Shown here: one piece after another, positions 41,117 to 53,650 of the stretch | How the letters are laid out: each line of letters begins with the position of its first letter | Position numbering within the stretch: position 1 is the first letter of the stretch | Origin: SCUS01 sp966211675 | GTDB taxonomy: Bacteria; Myxococcota_A; Polyangia; Polyangiales; Ga0077539 | Length of the DNA: 64,000 nucleotides | Direction of reading: 5' to 3' | NCBI GenBank assembly: GCA_966211675.1 | Contig: CBIHPK010000004.1 | Coordinates: 1 to 64,000, forward strand | Translations under genes and position numbers: made by a program | The notes under the pieces: generated by a model | Told to the model about the DNA's origin: nothing | The model's database searches: none | The model's input: the letters and a program-made list of their open reading frames with translations, nothing else

Positions 41117-42025
41117 ATGACCCCCTCCACGGAGTTTCTCGGCGTCTTCTCCCTCGCGCTGCTGGTGCTCGCGCTCGCGACGGTGATCTACCAGTTCGCC
41201 AAGAGCCCCGCGGAGCTGCAGCCCGACGTCGGCCAGAAGGGCCTCAAGCGCAAGGCCGTGCTCGACGAGCAGGGGCTCTTCAACACCATCGAGCCGCTCA
41301 TGCGCTGGCTCGCCCGGCGCATCGCGTCGCTGCCCATCACCGACACGCGCGACCGCATCAACGACCAGCTCCGCCAGGCGGGCGAGTACCTCGGGCTCAC
41401 CGCCGACGAGTACCTCTCGCTCTGCTTCATCTCCGCCATCGGCATGCTCATCGCCGGCATCGTCATCGACAAGCTCTCCGGCGTGGGCGGACTTCTGGTG
41501 CTGATGTTCGCGGGCTTCGGAACGATCCTCCCGCACATGCAGGTCTCCGCCGAGATCGAGCGGCGCTTCACGCAGGTCAACCGAGGACTCCCCCACGCGA
41601 TCGACCTCGTGGCCCTCACCATGAGCGCGGGCCTCGACTTCCCGGGCGCCCTTCGGCAGGTCACCGAGAAGACCGCCGACAAGCGCGACGCGCTCTACGA
41701 GGAGCTCACCCGCATCCTCCAGGAGCTGGAGCTCGGGCGCACCCGCAAGCAGGCGCTGCTCTCCTTCGCCGAGCGCGCCCCCACGGAGTCCGTGCGCGAC
41801 TTCGTCTCGGCGGTGGTGCAGGCCGAGGAGAAGGGCAACCCCCTCGCGGAGGTGCTCCAGATCCAGGCCACCATGCTCCGCATGCGGCGCAGCATCGCCG
41901 CGGAGGAGAGCGCAGCGCGCGCGGGCGTGCTGATGATGGCGCCCCTCATGCTGATCTTCTGCACCATCATGATGATCATCCTCGGGCCCTTCGCGGTGAA
42001 CATCGCGGCCGGCAAGGGAATCTGA
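41117..42025 (+). CDS. tadC: Tad pilus inner-membrane platform protein TadC
   Basis: A 302-residue GspF-family partner of TadB. N-terminal TM about 8-25, paired spans about 105-140 (FISAIGMLIAGIVIDKLSGVGGLLVLMFAGFGTILPHM), T2SSF domain 155-275 (RFTQVNRGLPHAIDLVALTMSAGLDFPGALRQVTEK, LELGRTRKQALLSFAERAPTESVRDFVSAVVQAEEKGNPLAEVLQIQA) and a last span MMAPLMLIFCTIMMIILGPF. Order tadB-tadC after the ATPase is the classical Tad arrangement. Confidence 0.93.
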   Translation: MTPSTEFLGVFSLALLVLALATVIYQFAKSPAELQPDVGQKGLKRKAVLDEQGLFNTIEPLMRWLARRIASLPITDTRDRINDQLRQAGEYLGLTADEYLSLCFISAIGMLIAGIVIDKLSGVGGLLVLMFAGFGTILPHMQVSAEIERRFTQVNRGLPHAIDLVALTMSAGLDFPGALRQVTEKTADKRDALYEELTRILQELELGRTRKQALLSFAERAPTESVRDFVSAVVQAEEKGNPLAEVLQIQATMLRMRRSIAAEESAARAGVLMMAPLMLIFCTIMMIILGPFAVNIAAGKGI

Positions 42026-42038
42026 AAGGTCGACGGGA

Positions 42039-42932
42039 ATGGCGACTCCGCAGCTCGATGTGTACCTCCCGGACGGCACGGTGACCTCGTACCCGCTGAC
42101 CGACGAGCGCGTGGTCGTGGGCACCGCGACGCGCTGCCTCGTGGTCATCGACCGGCCGGAGATCGCGCCCGAGCACCTGCTGCTCTCGCCCCGCCCGGAC
42201 GGCGTCTGGGTGGCGGTCGCGCGCGGCGTGACGACCCCGACGCTGCTCGACGGCGAGCCCTTCGAGCGCGGCATGGTGGGCTGGGGCCGCGCCCTCACCA
42301 TCGGCCCGGTGCGCCTCGGCCTCAACGACGGCACCAAGGTCGTGAAGAAGGCCTCCGGCGACGGCGCCAAGAAGGAGGAGAAGGTCTCGCCGGTGCTGCT
42401 CATCGCCGCGGCGGTGATCATCCCCTTCGCGCTCTACACGTCGTTCAGCCCCAACCACAACAACGCCCCGTCGCGCATGGGCACCGAGGCCCCGCACCTC
42501 TTCGACGACCCGCTCGCGAGAGCGTGCCCCGCGACGGACCCCGCCCTCACCCGGCAGTCCGCCGAGGAGAGCACCCGCGTGGCCCTCTCCAAGGCCGAGC
42601 GCATGCCCTTCCGGATGCAGGACGGCATCGACGCGGTGCTCTATTACACCCAGGCCGCGAGCTGCTACTCGGCCGCGGGTGACGCCGCCTCCGCCGAGCA
42701 GGCCACCCGCCGCGCGGCCACGCTCCGCAACCGCCTCGAGGACGAGTACCGGGCGCACCGCTTTCGCCTGGAGCGAGCGCTCGAGCAGTCGCGCACCGAG
42801 GACGCCCTCTTCGAGGTGCGCATGATCACCGCCATGGTGAGCCACCGCCGCGGCCCCTACCGCGACGCGCTCACGGCGCTGGAGCGCCAGCTCACGCTGC
42901 GGCTCGATCAGGCGCAGGCCGCGCAGCGCTGA
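42039..42932 (+). CDS. FHA-like / single TM / helical protein of the Tad locus (first of two)
   Basis: A 297-residue protein in three parts. Residues 1-98 resemble a degenerate FHA domain (VYLPDGTVTSYPLTDERVVVGTATRCLVVIDRPEIAPEHLLLSP), with the FHA Arg and Ser/His partly replaced. One membrane span at about 116-136 (SPVLLIAAAVIIPFALYTSF) places the rest in the periplasm: an alpha-helical, TPR-like segment with YYTQAASCYSAAGDAASAEQATRRAATLRNRLEDEY. It sits between tadC and the TPR lipoprotein. The architecture matches the product at 44730, suggesting a paired membrane adaptor. Function is not established. Confidence 0.75.
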   Translation: MATPQLDVYLPDGTVTSYPLTDERVVVGTATRCLVVIDRPEIAPEHLLLSPRPDGVWVAVARGVTTPTLLDGEPFERGMVGWGRALTIGPVRLGLNDGTKVVKKASGDGAKKEEKVSPVLLIAAAVIIPFALYTSFSPNHNNAPSRMGTEAPHLFDDPLARACPATDPALTRQSAEESTRVALSKAERMPFRMQDGIDAVLYYTQAASCYSAAGDAASAEQATRRAATLRNRLEDEYRAHRFRLERALEQSRTEDALFEVRMITAMVSHRRGPYRDALTALERQLTLRLDQAQAAQR

Positions 42933-42959
42933 GGGAGTATCCGCGCCGCGGTCACCGGG

Positions 42960-42967
42960 TATATAAA
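42960..42967 (+). promoter_or_regulatory. isolated TATATAAA -10-like element inside the Tad locus
   Basis: An 8-bp A/T-only run in otherwise GC-rich DNA, 8 bp before the start of the TPR lipoprotein gene. No convincing -35 at 17-18 bp. Possible internal promoter for the last five genes. Confidence 0.25.
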
Positions 42968-42974
42968 GCCCGCC

Positions 42975-43736
42975 GTGACCCGGACAGCCTCAGCGACGCG
43001 ACGGCCTGTGGCGGGGGTGCTGCTGCTCGGCGTCTGGCTCACCGCCTGCGCCGGCTCGCGCGACTCGCTGCGCCCGCCCCCGGACCACGACCCGATGAAC
43101 GACGTGCAGGGTCGGCAGCTCTTCGACCAGGGCATCGCCCTCGCGCGCAGCGGCGACCTCGTGCGCGCCGAGCAGTACCTCGCGTCGAGCGTCACCCGCG
43201 GCATGGCCGAGGAGCGGGTGCTCCCGCTGCTGCTGGAGGTGTGCGTGGCGGCCTCGCGCTTCCGCGCGGCGGTGTCCTACGCCGAGCCCTACCTGCAGCG
43301 GCACCCGCAGGCGTGGCGGCTGCGCTTCCTGGTCGCGACCATCCGCGTGGGGCTCAACGACAGCATGGCCGCGAGGCGCGACCTCGAGGAGGTGCTGCGC
43401 GCCAGGGAAGACCACGCCGAGGCCCACTTCGTCCTCGCCTCGATGCTCCGAGAACACTTCAACGACCCGGCGGGCGCCGACCCGCACTACCGGCGCTACC
43501 TCGCGATCGAGCCCACGGGCCCGCACGCGGACGAAGCCCGCTCGGGGCTCCTACAGCAGGTGAATCATGATCCCGAAAGAGGTGTACGAGGAGACGCTCC
43601 TGTCGTTCCTGGCGCCGGTACGGCCCTTCCTGGACGACCCCAAGGTGTCGGAGATCATGATCAACGGCCCCAACCAGATCTTCATCGAGAAGGCGGGCAA
43701 GCTCACCCTGACGGACGCGCGGTTCCCCAGCCTTGA
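42975..43736 (+). CDS. TPR lipoprotein, TadD-like; 3' end overlaps the next gene by 170 bp
   Basis: A 253-residue product: lipoprotein signal with WLTACAG (lipobox LTAC), then TPR helices (QLFDQGIALARSGDLVRAEQYLASSVTRG, FRAAVSYAEPYLQRHPQAWRLRFL, AEAHFVLASMLREHFNDPAGADPHYRRYLAIEP). TadD is an outer-membrane TPR lipoprotein (pilotin-like) needed for secretin assembly. Start is GTG. TPR-like sequence ends near residue 197; the last 56 residues are Gly/Pro/Gln/Arg-rich and lie in a different frame over the start of cpaF2, looking like read-through. A frameshift or sequence error near 43555 is possible, since another frame has a TGA there. Confidence 0.75.
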   Translation: MTRTASATRRPVAGVLLLGVWLTACAGSRDSLRPPPDHDPMNDVQGRQLFDQGIALARSGDLVRAEQYLASSVTRGMAEERVLPLLLEVCVAASRFRAAVSYAEPYLQRHPQAWRLRFLVATIRVGLNDSMAARRDLEEVLRAREDHAEAHFVLASMLREHFNDPAGADPHYRRYLAIEPTGPHADEARSGLLQQVNHDPERGVRGDAPVVPGAGTALPGRPQGVGDHDQRPQPDLHREGGQAHPDGRAVPQP

Positions 43737-44733
43737 GGCGCTCAACGCCGCGCTGCGCAACATCGCCCAGTACGTGGGCAAGATGGTCAACGAGGACAAC
43801 CCCATCCTCGAGGCCCGGCTGCCGGACGGGTCGCGCATCGAGGCGGTGATCCCCCCCGCGGCCCCGGACGGGCCGGACGTCTCCATCCGGCGCTTCTTCA
43901 AGGAGACGCTCACGGTGCAGCGCCTCGTGGACTTCGGCTCGCTCACCACGGAGGCCGCGCAGGTGCTCGAGTGCCTCGTGGTGATGAAGCAGAACGTCGT
44001 CGTCGCGGGCGGAACCGGCTCCGGCAAGACGTCCATGCTCAACGCGCTGAGCTCCTTCATCCCCGACGGCGAGCGCATCGTGATCATCGAAGACAGCCGC
44101 GAGGTGCAGCTCCAGCGGCAGCACGTGGTGCAGCTCGAGGCCCGGCCCGGCGACGCCAAGGGCCGCGGCAAGGTCAGCATCCGCGACCTCTTCCGAGCGA
44201 CGCTCCGCATGCGGCCCGACCGCATCGTGGTGGGCGAGATCCGCGGAGGAGAGGCGCTCGACCTGGTGCAGGCGATGACCTCCGGCCACGGCGGCTGCAT
44301 CACCACCGTGCACGCGACCTATCCTCACGACACACTCACCCGTCTGGAGACCATGTCCCTGATGAGCGATGTCGAGCTGCCGCTCTCGGCGCTGCGGGTG
44401 CAGCTCGGGAGCGCCATCAACCTCGTGGTGCAGACCTCCCGCCTCCAGGACGGCAGCCGCAAGGTCACGCACGTCTCCGAGGTGCGCGGGTACTCCGCGG
44501 AGAAGGGCTTCGAGATCGTCGACCTCTTCGTGCGGCGCTTCCATGGCCGAGACGAGGAGGGCAACCTGATCAGCACCTTCGAGCCCACCGGCGAGCTCCC
44601 GCTCTGCACGGACATGGTGCACTCCTACGGCATGGCCTTCCCGGAGGCCGTGTACGAGGCCGCCCGCGTGCGCGCCGAGCAGGGACCCGACCAGACCCCT
44701 GACTACGGCCAGGTCGGAGGACATCACGGATGA
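43567..44733 (+). CDS. cpaF: second CpaF/TadA-type secretion ATPase
   Basis: A 388-residue ATPase without an FHA domain. LDDPKVSEIMINGPNQIFIEKAGKL at 22-46 is the CpaF N-terminal signature; Walker A GGTGSGKT at 148-155; IIEDSREVQLQRQHVVQLEARP; Walker B and His box MRPDRIVVGEIRGGEALDLVQAMTSGHGGCITTVHATYP. Intact motifs suggest it is active. Two motor ATPases in one Tad locus may mean separate extension and retraction, or a secretion role for one. It overlaps the TPR lipoprotein gene at the 5' end and the next gene by four bases (ATGA). Confidence 0.94.
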   Translation: MIPKEVYEETLLSFLAPVRPFLDDPKVSEIMINGPNQIFIEKAGKLTLTDARFPSLEALNAALRNIAQYVGKMVNEDNPILEARLPDGSRIEAVIPPAAPDGPDVSIRRFFKETLTVQRLVDFGSLTTEAAQVLECLVVMKQNVVVAGGTGSGKTSMLNALSSFIPDGERIVIIEDSREVQLQRQHVVQLEARPGDAKGRGKVSIRDLFRATLRMRPDRIVVGEIRGGEALDLVQAMTSGHGGCITTVHATYPHDTLTRLETMSLMSDVELPLSALRVQLGSAINLVVQTSRLQDGSRKVTHVSEVRGYSAEKGFEIVDLFVRRFHGRDEEGNLISTFEPTGELPLCTDMVHSYGMAFPEAVYEAARVRAEQGPDQTPDYGQVGGHHG

Positions 44734-46202
44734 CCCAGAGCCCGAACAGCAACGTCGTCACGCTGTCGCTGTCGCAGGGCGATAGCCCCAACCCCACTGC
44801 CACCTTCACGAGCGCGATGGCCGCTCGCCAGGTGATCCTCGGCTCGGGCCCCGCCGCGCACTGGAAGGTCCGCGGGCACGGCGTCGAGGCCTCGCACATC
44901 GAGCTGTACTGGGACGGGCGCATCCTCTGGGTGCGCGACGGCGGGAGCCTCTCGGGCGTGTACGTCGGCGTCGACCGCGCCGAGGACTGGCAGCAGATCT
45001 TCGACGGCACCGAGGTGTACTTCGGCCAGGCGGTGATCCGCGCGGTGGTGACCGGTCCGGACGCGAGGGAGAAGAGCGCCACCGGGCCGATCAACCCGAA
45101 GGCCGCGGCCTTCATCGACGAGGAGGAGAGCACCATGGTGTTCTCCAACGAGGCCCTCGCGGCCGCGCTCCAGTCGAACCCGCCGCCCGCGCAGTCACAG
45201 GCCCCTGCGCCCAGGCGCAACCCGGCCAGCACCACCGGGCAGCTCCCCTCGCTGCCTGCGAACCAGGCGCGCGCCGCCGCCCCGCAGCCGTCGCGAGGGA
45301 TGACCCCCGACCTCGGGCTCCCTCCGGCGAACTCCGAGGCGACGGTCATCCGCGCCTCGCCGTACGCCGCGATGGAGGCCGCGGGCCTGCTCAACCAGCA
45401 GTCGTTCACGCCGCTCGCGGGCAGCTCCCCGGCCCGCATGTCAGCGCCCCCTGCTCCGGTCGTGCAGCAGCCCTCGGTGAACCTCCCCAGCGCGCCCCGC
45501 CCCGGAACCCTCGCGCCGCCGATGGCGTCGGGCTTCGTGCCGGGGGCCTTCGGTCCGCTGGTGGGACCGACCTCGTCGCCGGCCCCGCCGCCGCCGATGA
45601 TGATGATGAACGGCGGCGCGCCTCCCCCCGCCGCGGGCTTCGACGACCCCTTCGGACCGATGGATCTCCCGCCGGCCGCGCCGGTCTCCCAGAGCGCCGT
45701 GACGCCCGGCCCCGGGGGCGTGCCGATGCGCACCTGGCTCCTGGCGGCGCTCACCCTCGGGGTCGCCGCGCTGGGGATGACCTTCGGCAACCCCCCCCGC
45801 TCCGGCGGGGCCGGAGGTGGGCGCCGCGTGGTCCGGCAGATCGTCCGCACGACCGCCGCCCCGGCGCCGCTCAGCAACAACCTCCTCGGGCTCCCCATCG
45901 GACCCAACCAGCTCCTCGGCGTGATCGTCCCGGCGCCCATCGTCGCCACGCAGGGGCCCGACGGCCGGCCTCGCTTCCCGCCGCCCAACGCGCAGGACCC
46001 GATCAAGCTCGCCGCCGACATGGTCGCCGCGCACCGCTACGCCGACGCCGCCGCGCTCTACGAGAACCTCGCCGCGCAGCACCGCGAGGCCCCGCTCTTC
46101 CGTCACTTCGCGCTGGTGCTCCGCGCCCGCGCCGCCCAACCCACCTGCACCCCAGGAGCCGCCGGATGTTCTCCAGGCACGCCGCCGCCCTCGTCGCCCT
46201 GA
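44730..46202 (+). CDS. FHA-like / Pro-rich / single TM / helical protein of the Tad locus (second of two)
   Basis: A 490-residue protein. Residues about 8-110 are FHA-like (ARQVILGSGPAAHWKVRGHGVEASHIELYWDGRILWVRDGGSLSGVYV): the SxxH of FHA is retained (SHIELYW). A 215-residue Pro/Ala/Ser/Gln-rich linker, probably disordered, follows; TM at about 334-352 (RTWLLAALTLGVAALGMTFG); then a short periplasmic helical segment with AADMVAAHRYADAAALYENLAAQHREAPLFRHFALVLRAR, one TPR-like unit. ATG overlaps the cpaF2 stop; its 3' end overlaps the next gene by 37 bp. Likely couples cytoplasmic phospho-signals or the ATPase to the envelope; inference only. Confidence 0.78.
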   Translation: MTQSPNSNVVTLSLSQGDSPNPTATFTSAMAARQVILGSGPAAHWKVRGHGVEASHIELYWDGRILWVRDGGSLSGVYVGVDRAEDWQQIFDGTEVYFGQAVIRAVVTGPDAREKSATGPINPKAAAFIDEEESTMVFSNEALAAALQSNPPPAQSQAPAPRRNPASTTGQLPSLPANQARAAAPQPSRGMTPDLGLPPANSEATVIRASPYAAMEAAGLLNQQSFTPLAGSSPARMSAPPAPVVQQPSVNLPSAPRPGTLAPPMASGFVPGAFGPLVGPTSSPAPPPPMMMMNGGAPPPAAGFDDPFGPMDLPPAAPVSQSAVTPGPGGVPMRTWLLAALTLGVAALGMTFGNPPRSGGAGGGRRVVRQIVRTTAAPAPLSNNLLGLPIGPNQLLGVIVPAPIVATQGPDGRPRFPPPNAQDPIKLAADMVAAHRYADAAALYENLAAQHREAPLFRHFALVLRARAAQPTCTPGAAGCSPGTPPPSSP

Positions 46203-46873
46203 GCCTCCTCGGGGTCGCGCCCGGCTGCGGCAACACCGCGCCGCCGCCGCTCTATCCGATCACCCTCCGGGTGGTCTCGGACGACCGCCCGCTGCCCGGC
46301 GCGGCTGTCATCATCGGCGGGCGCGAGCTCGGCGCCACCGACGCGCAGGGCCGCTTTCGCATGGAGACGGTCGGGGTCGAGGGCACCTCGGTCGAGGTGG
46401 TGGTGCGCTGCCCGGCGGGCTTCCGATCGCCCACGCAGCCGCTCGCCGTGGTGCTGCGATCGACGGTCCAGCTCGATCAGACGCAGCGGGGACAGGGCAT
46501 CGAGACCACCGCGCAGTGCCCGCCCACGCAGCGCATCGCCGCGGTGGTGGTGCGCATCCCGGGGCGGCCCAACCTCCCGCTCGTCTACGAGAACCGCGAG
46601 ATCACCCGCACCGACCTGCAGGGCGTCGCTCACATGATCTTCCGCGTCGGCGGCGGCGACACGCTGCGGCTGCGCATCGACACGCGAGAGCAGCCGCAGC
46701 TGCGGCCCGCCAACCCGGAGCTGGTGGTGCACACCACCGACTCGGACAACGTGTACGTGAGCACCCAGGGCTTCGAGGACGTCGCGCCCCCGCGAGCGCC
46801 GCGGCCCCACGCCGCGCCGGTCAACCGCGGCCCGCAGCGCATCCCGGCGCGGAGGCCCGGCGGATTCTTCTGA
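46166..46873 (+). CDS. lipoprotein with carboxypeptidase-regulatory-like repeats, end of Tad locus
   Basis: A 235-residue lipoprotein: signal ending GVAPGC (lipobox-like, Cys21). The mature part holds a beta-sandwich of the carboxypeptidase regulatory type (ITLRVVSDDRPLPGAAVIIGGRELGATDAQGRFRME) and a second, similar half (AAVVVRIPGRPNLPLVYENREITRTDLQGVAHMIFRVGGGD). The C-terminus is Pro/Arg-rich. Such domains are adhesion or scaffold modules. It overlaps the preceding FHA gene and is followed at once by a strong stem-loop, so it is probably the last gene of the transcript. Confidence 0.78.
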   Translation: MFSRHAAALVALSLLGVAPGCGNTAPPPLYPITLRVVSDDRPLPGAAVIIGGRELGATDAQGRFRMETVGVEGTSVEVVVRCPAGFRSPTQPLAVVLRSTVQLDQTQRGQGIETTAQCPPTQRIAAVVVRIPGRPNLPLVYENREITRTDLQGVAHMIFRVGGGDTLRLRIDTREQPQLRPANPELVVHTTDSDNVYVSTQGFEDVAPPRAPRPHAAPVNRGPQRIPARRPGGFF

Positions 46874-46908
46874 GCGGAGCGCGGGACGGGGAATGTCCGC
46901 GGCTCCGC
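46874..46908 (+). terminator. stem-loop terminator closing the Tad locus
   Basis: GCGGAGC (46874-46880) pairs perfectly with GCTCCGC (46902-46908), and the inner arms GCGGGAC / GTCCGCG pair with a one-base bulge on each side around a GGGGAAT loop. It begins one base after the last stop. An AT-rich tract follows about 30 bp later, not directly. Confidence 0.6.
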
Positions 46909-46921
46909 ACGGAGGCTGGTC

Positions 46922-46940
46922 ATCGGTTCAGTGATCGGTT
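46922..46940 (+). promoter_or_regulatory. direct repeat ATCGGTT-N5-ATCGGTT, possible operator
   Basis: Two exact 7-bp copies start 12 bp apart (46922 and 46934), just upstream of the candidate promoter of the duplicated-domain gene. Spacing near one helical turn is typical of regulator half-sites. No regulator is assigned. Confidence 0.35.
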
Positions 46941-46948
46941 AGTACTTT

Positions 46949-46977
46949 TTGCGTCGGGTCACGAGGGACCGTAGACC
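46949..46977 (+). promoter_or_regulatory. candidate promoter for the duplicated-domain gene
   Basis: TTGCGT (46949-46954) and TAGACC (46972-46977) are 17 bp apart, preceded by a T-rich tract (TACTTTTTG). It lies right after the Tad terminator-like stem-loop. Matched by eye. Confidence 0.35.
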
Positions 46978-46992
46978 CGCCGGAGAAGCGCC

Positions 46993-47670
46993 ATGAACCG
47001 AAGCACCGCACGCAGCCAGTACCGTGGACAGATGTCTGCCGACGACATCGAGGCGAAGGTCGCCCGCCTCCGAGAGCGACTCGGCCTGGAGGAGGTGACC
47101 TTCACCGAGGGCACCGGCCTCGACGCCGGGAGCGTGAGCCTGCGCTTCATGGTGCTGGGCCGCCGGGTCGAGCGCACCTGCGCGACGCAACCCACCCCCG
47201 CGGCCAACTCCGCCTGCCTCGCGCTCTGGCTCGAGGACCGGGCGCGCAACCTCGAGCGCGGCATCGAGACCTTCGAGGAGGCCTTCGCCGACTGCCTCGT
47301 GCTCGCGGCCAACGACGACAACGACGCCGCGAAGGGCGCCTGGCGGGTCAACCACTACGAGGGCCAGCGCAGCATCGAGGAGTGCATCGAGGTGTTCCGC
47401 TCCAGCCTGGCGCGGCTCTCCGTGGCCGAGCGCGACGTGAAGGTCACCTGGGACACGGCCGCCAACTGGGCGCGGCTGCGCATGCGCCTGCCCTCCGGGG
47501 CCATCGTCGACAAGACCTCCCGGACGCAGAAGTCCTGCGAGGCCAACCTCGCGGCGCTGGCCCTCTGGCTCCAGTCGCGGGCCCGCAACTGGGAGCGCGG
47601 CATCGAGAGCCTCGACCTCGACCGCGTCTTCGCGGGCAACCTCCTCCCGGCTCCCGCCAAGGTCGCCTGA
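46993..47670 (+). CDS. protein of two tandem copies of one domain, paired with a J-domain-like gene
   Basis: A 225-residue cytoplasmic protein that is an internal duplication. Copy 1 (about 33-100) has VTFTEGTGLDAGSVSLRFMV, TCATQPTPAANSACLALWLEDRARNLERGIETFEEAFADCL; copy 2 (about 146-222) has VKVTWDTAANWARLRMRLP, KTSRTQKSCEANLAALALWLQSRARNWERGIESLDLDRVFAG. The shared core is ANxxxLALWLxxRARNxERGIE. From memory, a similar segment precedes the J domain in many short bacterial J-proteins; here the J domain seems split off into the next gene. GGAGAAG lies 5 bp before the ATG. Function unknown. Confidence 0.8.
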   Translation: MNRSTARSQYRGQMSADDIEAKVARLRERLGLEEVTFTEGTGLDAGSVSLRFMVLGRRVERTCATQPTPAANSACLALWLEDRARNLERGIETFEEAFADCLVLAANDDNDAAKGAWRVNHYEGQRSIEECIEVFRSSLARLSVAERDVKVTWDTAANWARLRMRLPSGAIVDKTSRTQKSCEANLAALALWLQSRARNWERGIESLDLDRVFAGNLLPAPAKVA

Positions 47671-48724
47671 AGGTCGTCGTGATGGTCCGGAAGGTCACCT
47701 TCACCGTCCGTCCGGCTCCGGCGCTCGGGGCGCTGCTGACCTTCGCCCAGGCCACGCGGACTCACCGCAGCGGCCTCGGCGATCGGCTCGAGCGCGAGGT
47801 GGCCCTGGCCCTGGAGTCCTCCGCGCGCTCCCTCGACCCGGTGCCCGAGCTGCTGCGCTGGCTCACCCGCCGCGGCCTCGCCCGGACCTCGGGCTACGTC
47901 CACGCCGCCGGCATCGCGGCGGAGACCACGGTGACCTTCGACCTGCGCGCCGTGGTCGCGGCGGCCCTGGCCCAGGGCCCTCGCGTCGACGGCCGGGCTT
48001 ACACCGACCTGTATTCGATCCGCTCGCTGGTGAGGTCCGTGCGCGAGACCGAGCTGCTCTCCATCGACGGGGTGCTGCTGGGACGCCAGGCCGACACGAC
48101 GCGCTCGCTGCTGCGCGCCATCGAGTCCGCCTGTCGCGAGACGGCGCTGCGCGATGCGTCGGTGGTCCCCAAGGCCTTCGCGAGGGTGATGCCGGGCTCG
48201 GCGCAGCCCGCGGCGAAGGCCGCCCCGACCGCTCCTCCGCAGCCCAAGGCGCCTCCCCCGAAGAAGGTCGCGCCCCCGGAGCCCGCGGCCGCCGCGGGTT
48301 CCTTCGGAGGCTCCTTCGGGGGCCTGCCCGACGACGCGACCTCGCCACCCATCGCGCCGGAGATCCCGCTGAGTCCGCGGGGCCTCACGCTCGACGCGGA
48401 GTTCTTCCTGGAGAGCGCGCGGCTGAAGGTCTGGCCCTGCAGCGCCAAGGTGCTCACCCGGGCGAGGCGCGCGGTGCTCATCGAGCTGCACCCCGACCGG
48501 GCCGGAGAGGGCTCCGTGGCGCGCTTCCGCAGCGCGCTCAAGGGCTTCGAAGACCTCGCGCTGGCGCTCTCCTCGACGCCGCCTCCGGCGCGCGAAGCGA
48601 AGCCCCAGCCGCCGACCCCGCCCGCCATCAAGCCGCAGCCGGTCTCGGCCGTCGGTCAATGGCCCCCTCCTCCACCGCCCGTCTCGGAGACGCCGGTCGA
48701 GCCCAGCGCTCCGCCGGCGAAGCG

Positions 48725-51229
<2,505 letters not shown>

Positions 51230-51286
51230 TGCGGTTGAAAACCTCGGCGGGGAAGGCAGGAGAGAGCGGCGATGAAGCCTCCGCTA

Positions 51287-51316
51287 GCCTAGTGGGCGCG
51301 CGGCGGCAGCGTCAAG
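51287..51316 (-). promoter_or_regulatory. candidate sigma-70-type promoter for the TPR gene
   Basis: On the minus strand, TTGACG (51316-51311) and TAGGCT (51292-51287) are 18 bp apart, about 58 bp before the TPR ATG and right after the accC stop. The -35 matches five of six consensus bases. The best sigma-70-like match I saw in the window. Confidence 0.5.
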
Positions 51317-51318
51317 AT

Positions 51319-52674
<1,356 letters not shown>

Positions 52675-52675
52675 A

Positions 52676-53157
<482 letters not shown>

Positions 53158-53161
<4 letters not shown>

Positions 53162-53640
53162 GGGGTGCTCTCTCGGTCACCGCCGAGGCGTCGCCGCTCG
53201 AGGTGCGCGATCAGTCCTCGGATCGCCAGGGTGTAGCTCATTGCTCCAAAGCCCGAGACCGACCCGACGCAGGCCGGGGCCACGCGGGAGCGGCGTCGGA
53301 AGGGCTCGCGCGCCGCGGGGTGGCTCAGGTGGCACTCGACCGTCGGGATCGCGCAGGCCCGCAGCGCGTCGAGCAGCGCGACGCTGGTGTGCGTGAGCCC
53401 GCCCGCGTTGAGCACCACCCCGTCGACCACGCCCCGCGCGGCGTGGAGGCGGTCGATGAGCGCGCCCTCGTGGTTGGACTGGAAGCAGGTGACGCTCGCG
53501 CCGAGGTCCGCGCCCTCGCGCGTCACCGCCGCGTCGATGTCCGCGAGGGTCGCGTCGCCGTAGATCTCCGGCTCTCGCACGCCGAGCAGGTTGAGGTTGG
53601 GGCCGTGCAGCACGAGCACGCTCCAGCGGGCATCGGACAC
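53158..53640 (-). CDS. aroQ: type II 3-dehydroquinate dehydratase AroQ
   Basis: A 160-residue dodecameric enzyme of the shikimate pathway converting 3-dehydroquinate to 3-dehydroshikimate. VLVLHGPNLNLLGVREPEIYG carries the active-site Arg and Tyr; FQSNHEGALIDRLH, VVLNAGGLTHTSVALLDAL and VECHLSHPAAREPFRRRS (general acid His) are family motifs; GFGAMSYTLAIRGL is the C-terminal signature. It overlaps accB and follows the roadblock gene by 10 bp. aroQ-accB-accC linkage is common in bacteria. Confidence 0.96.
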
Positions 53641-53650
53641 GGGACCAGGC

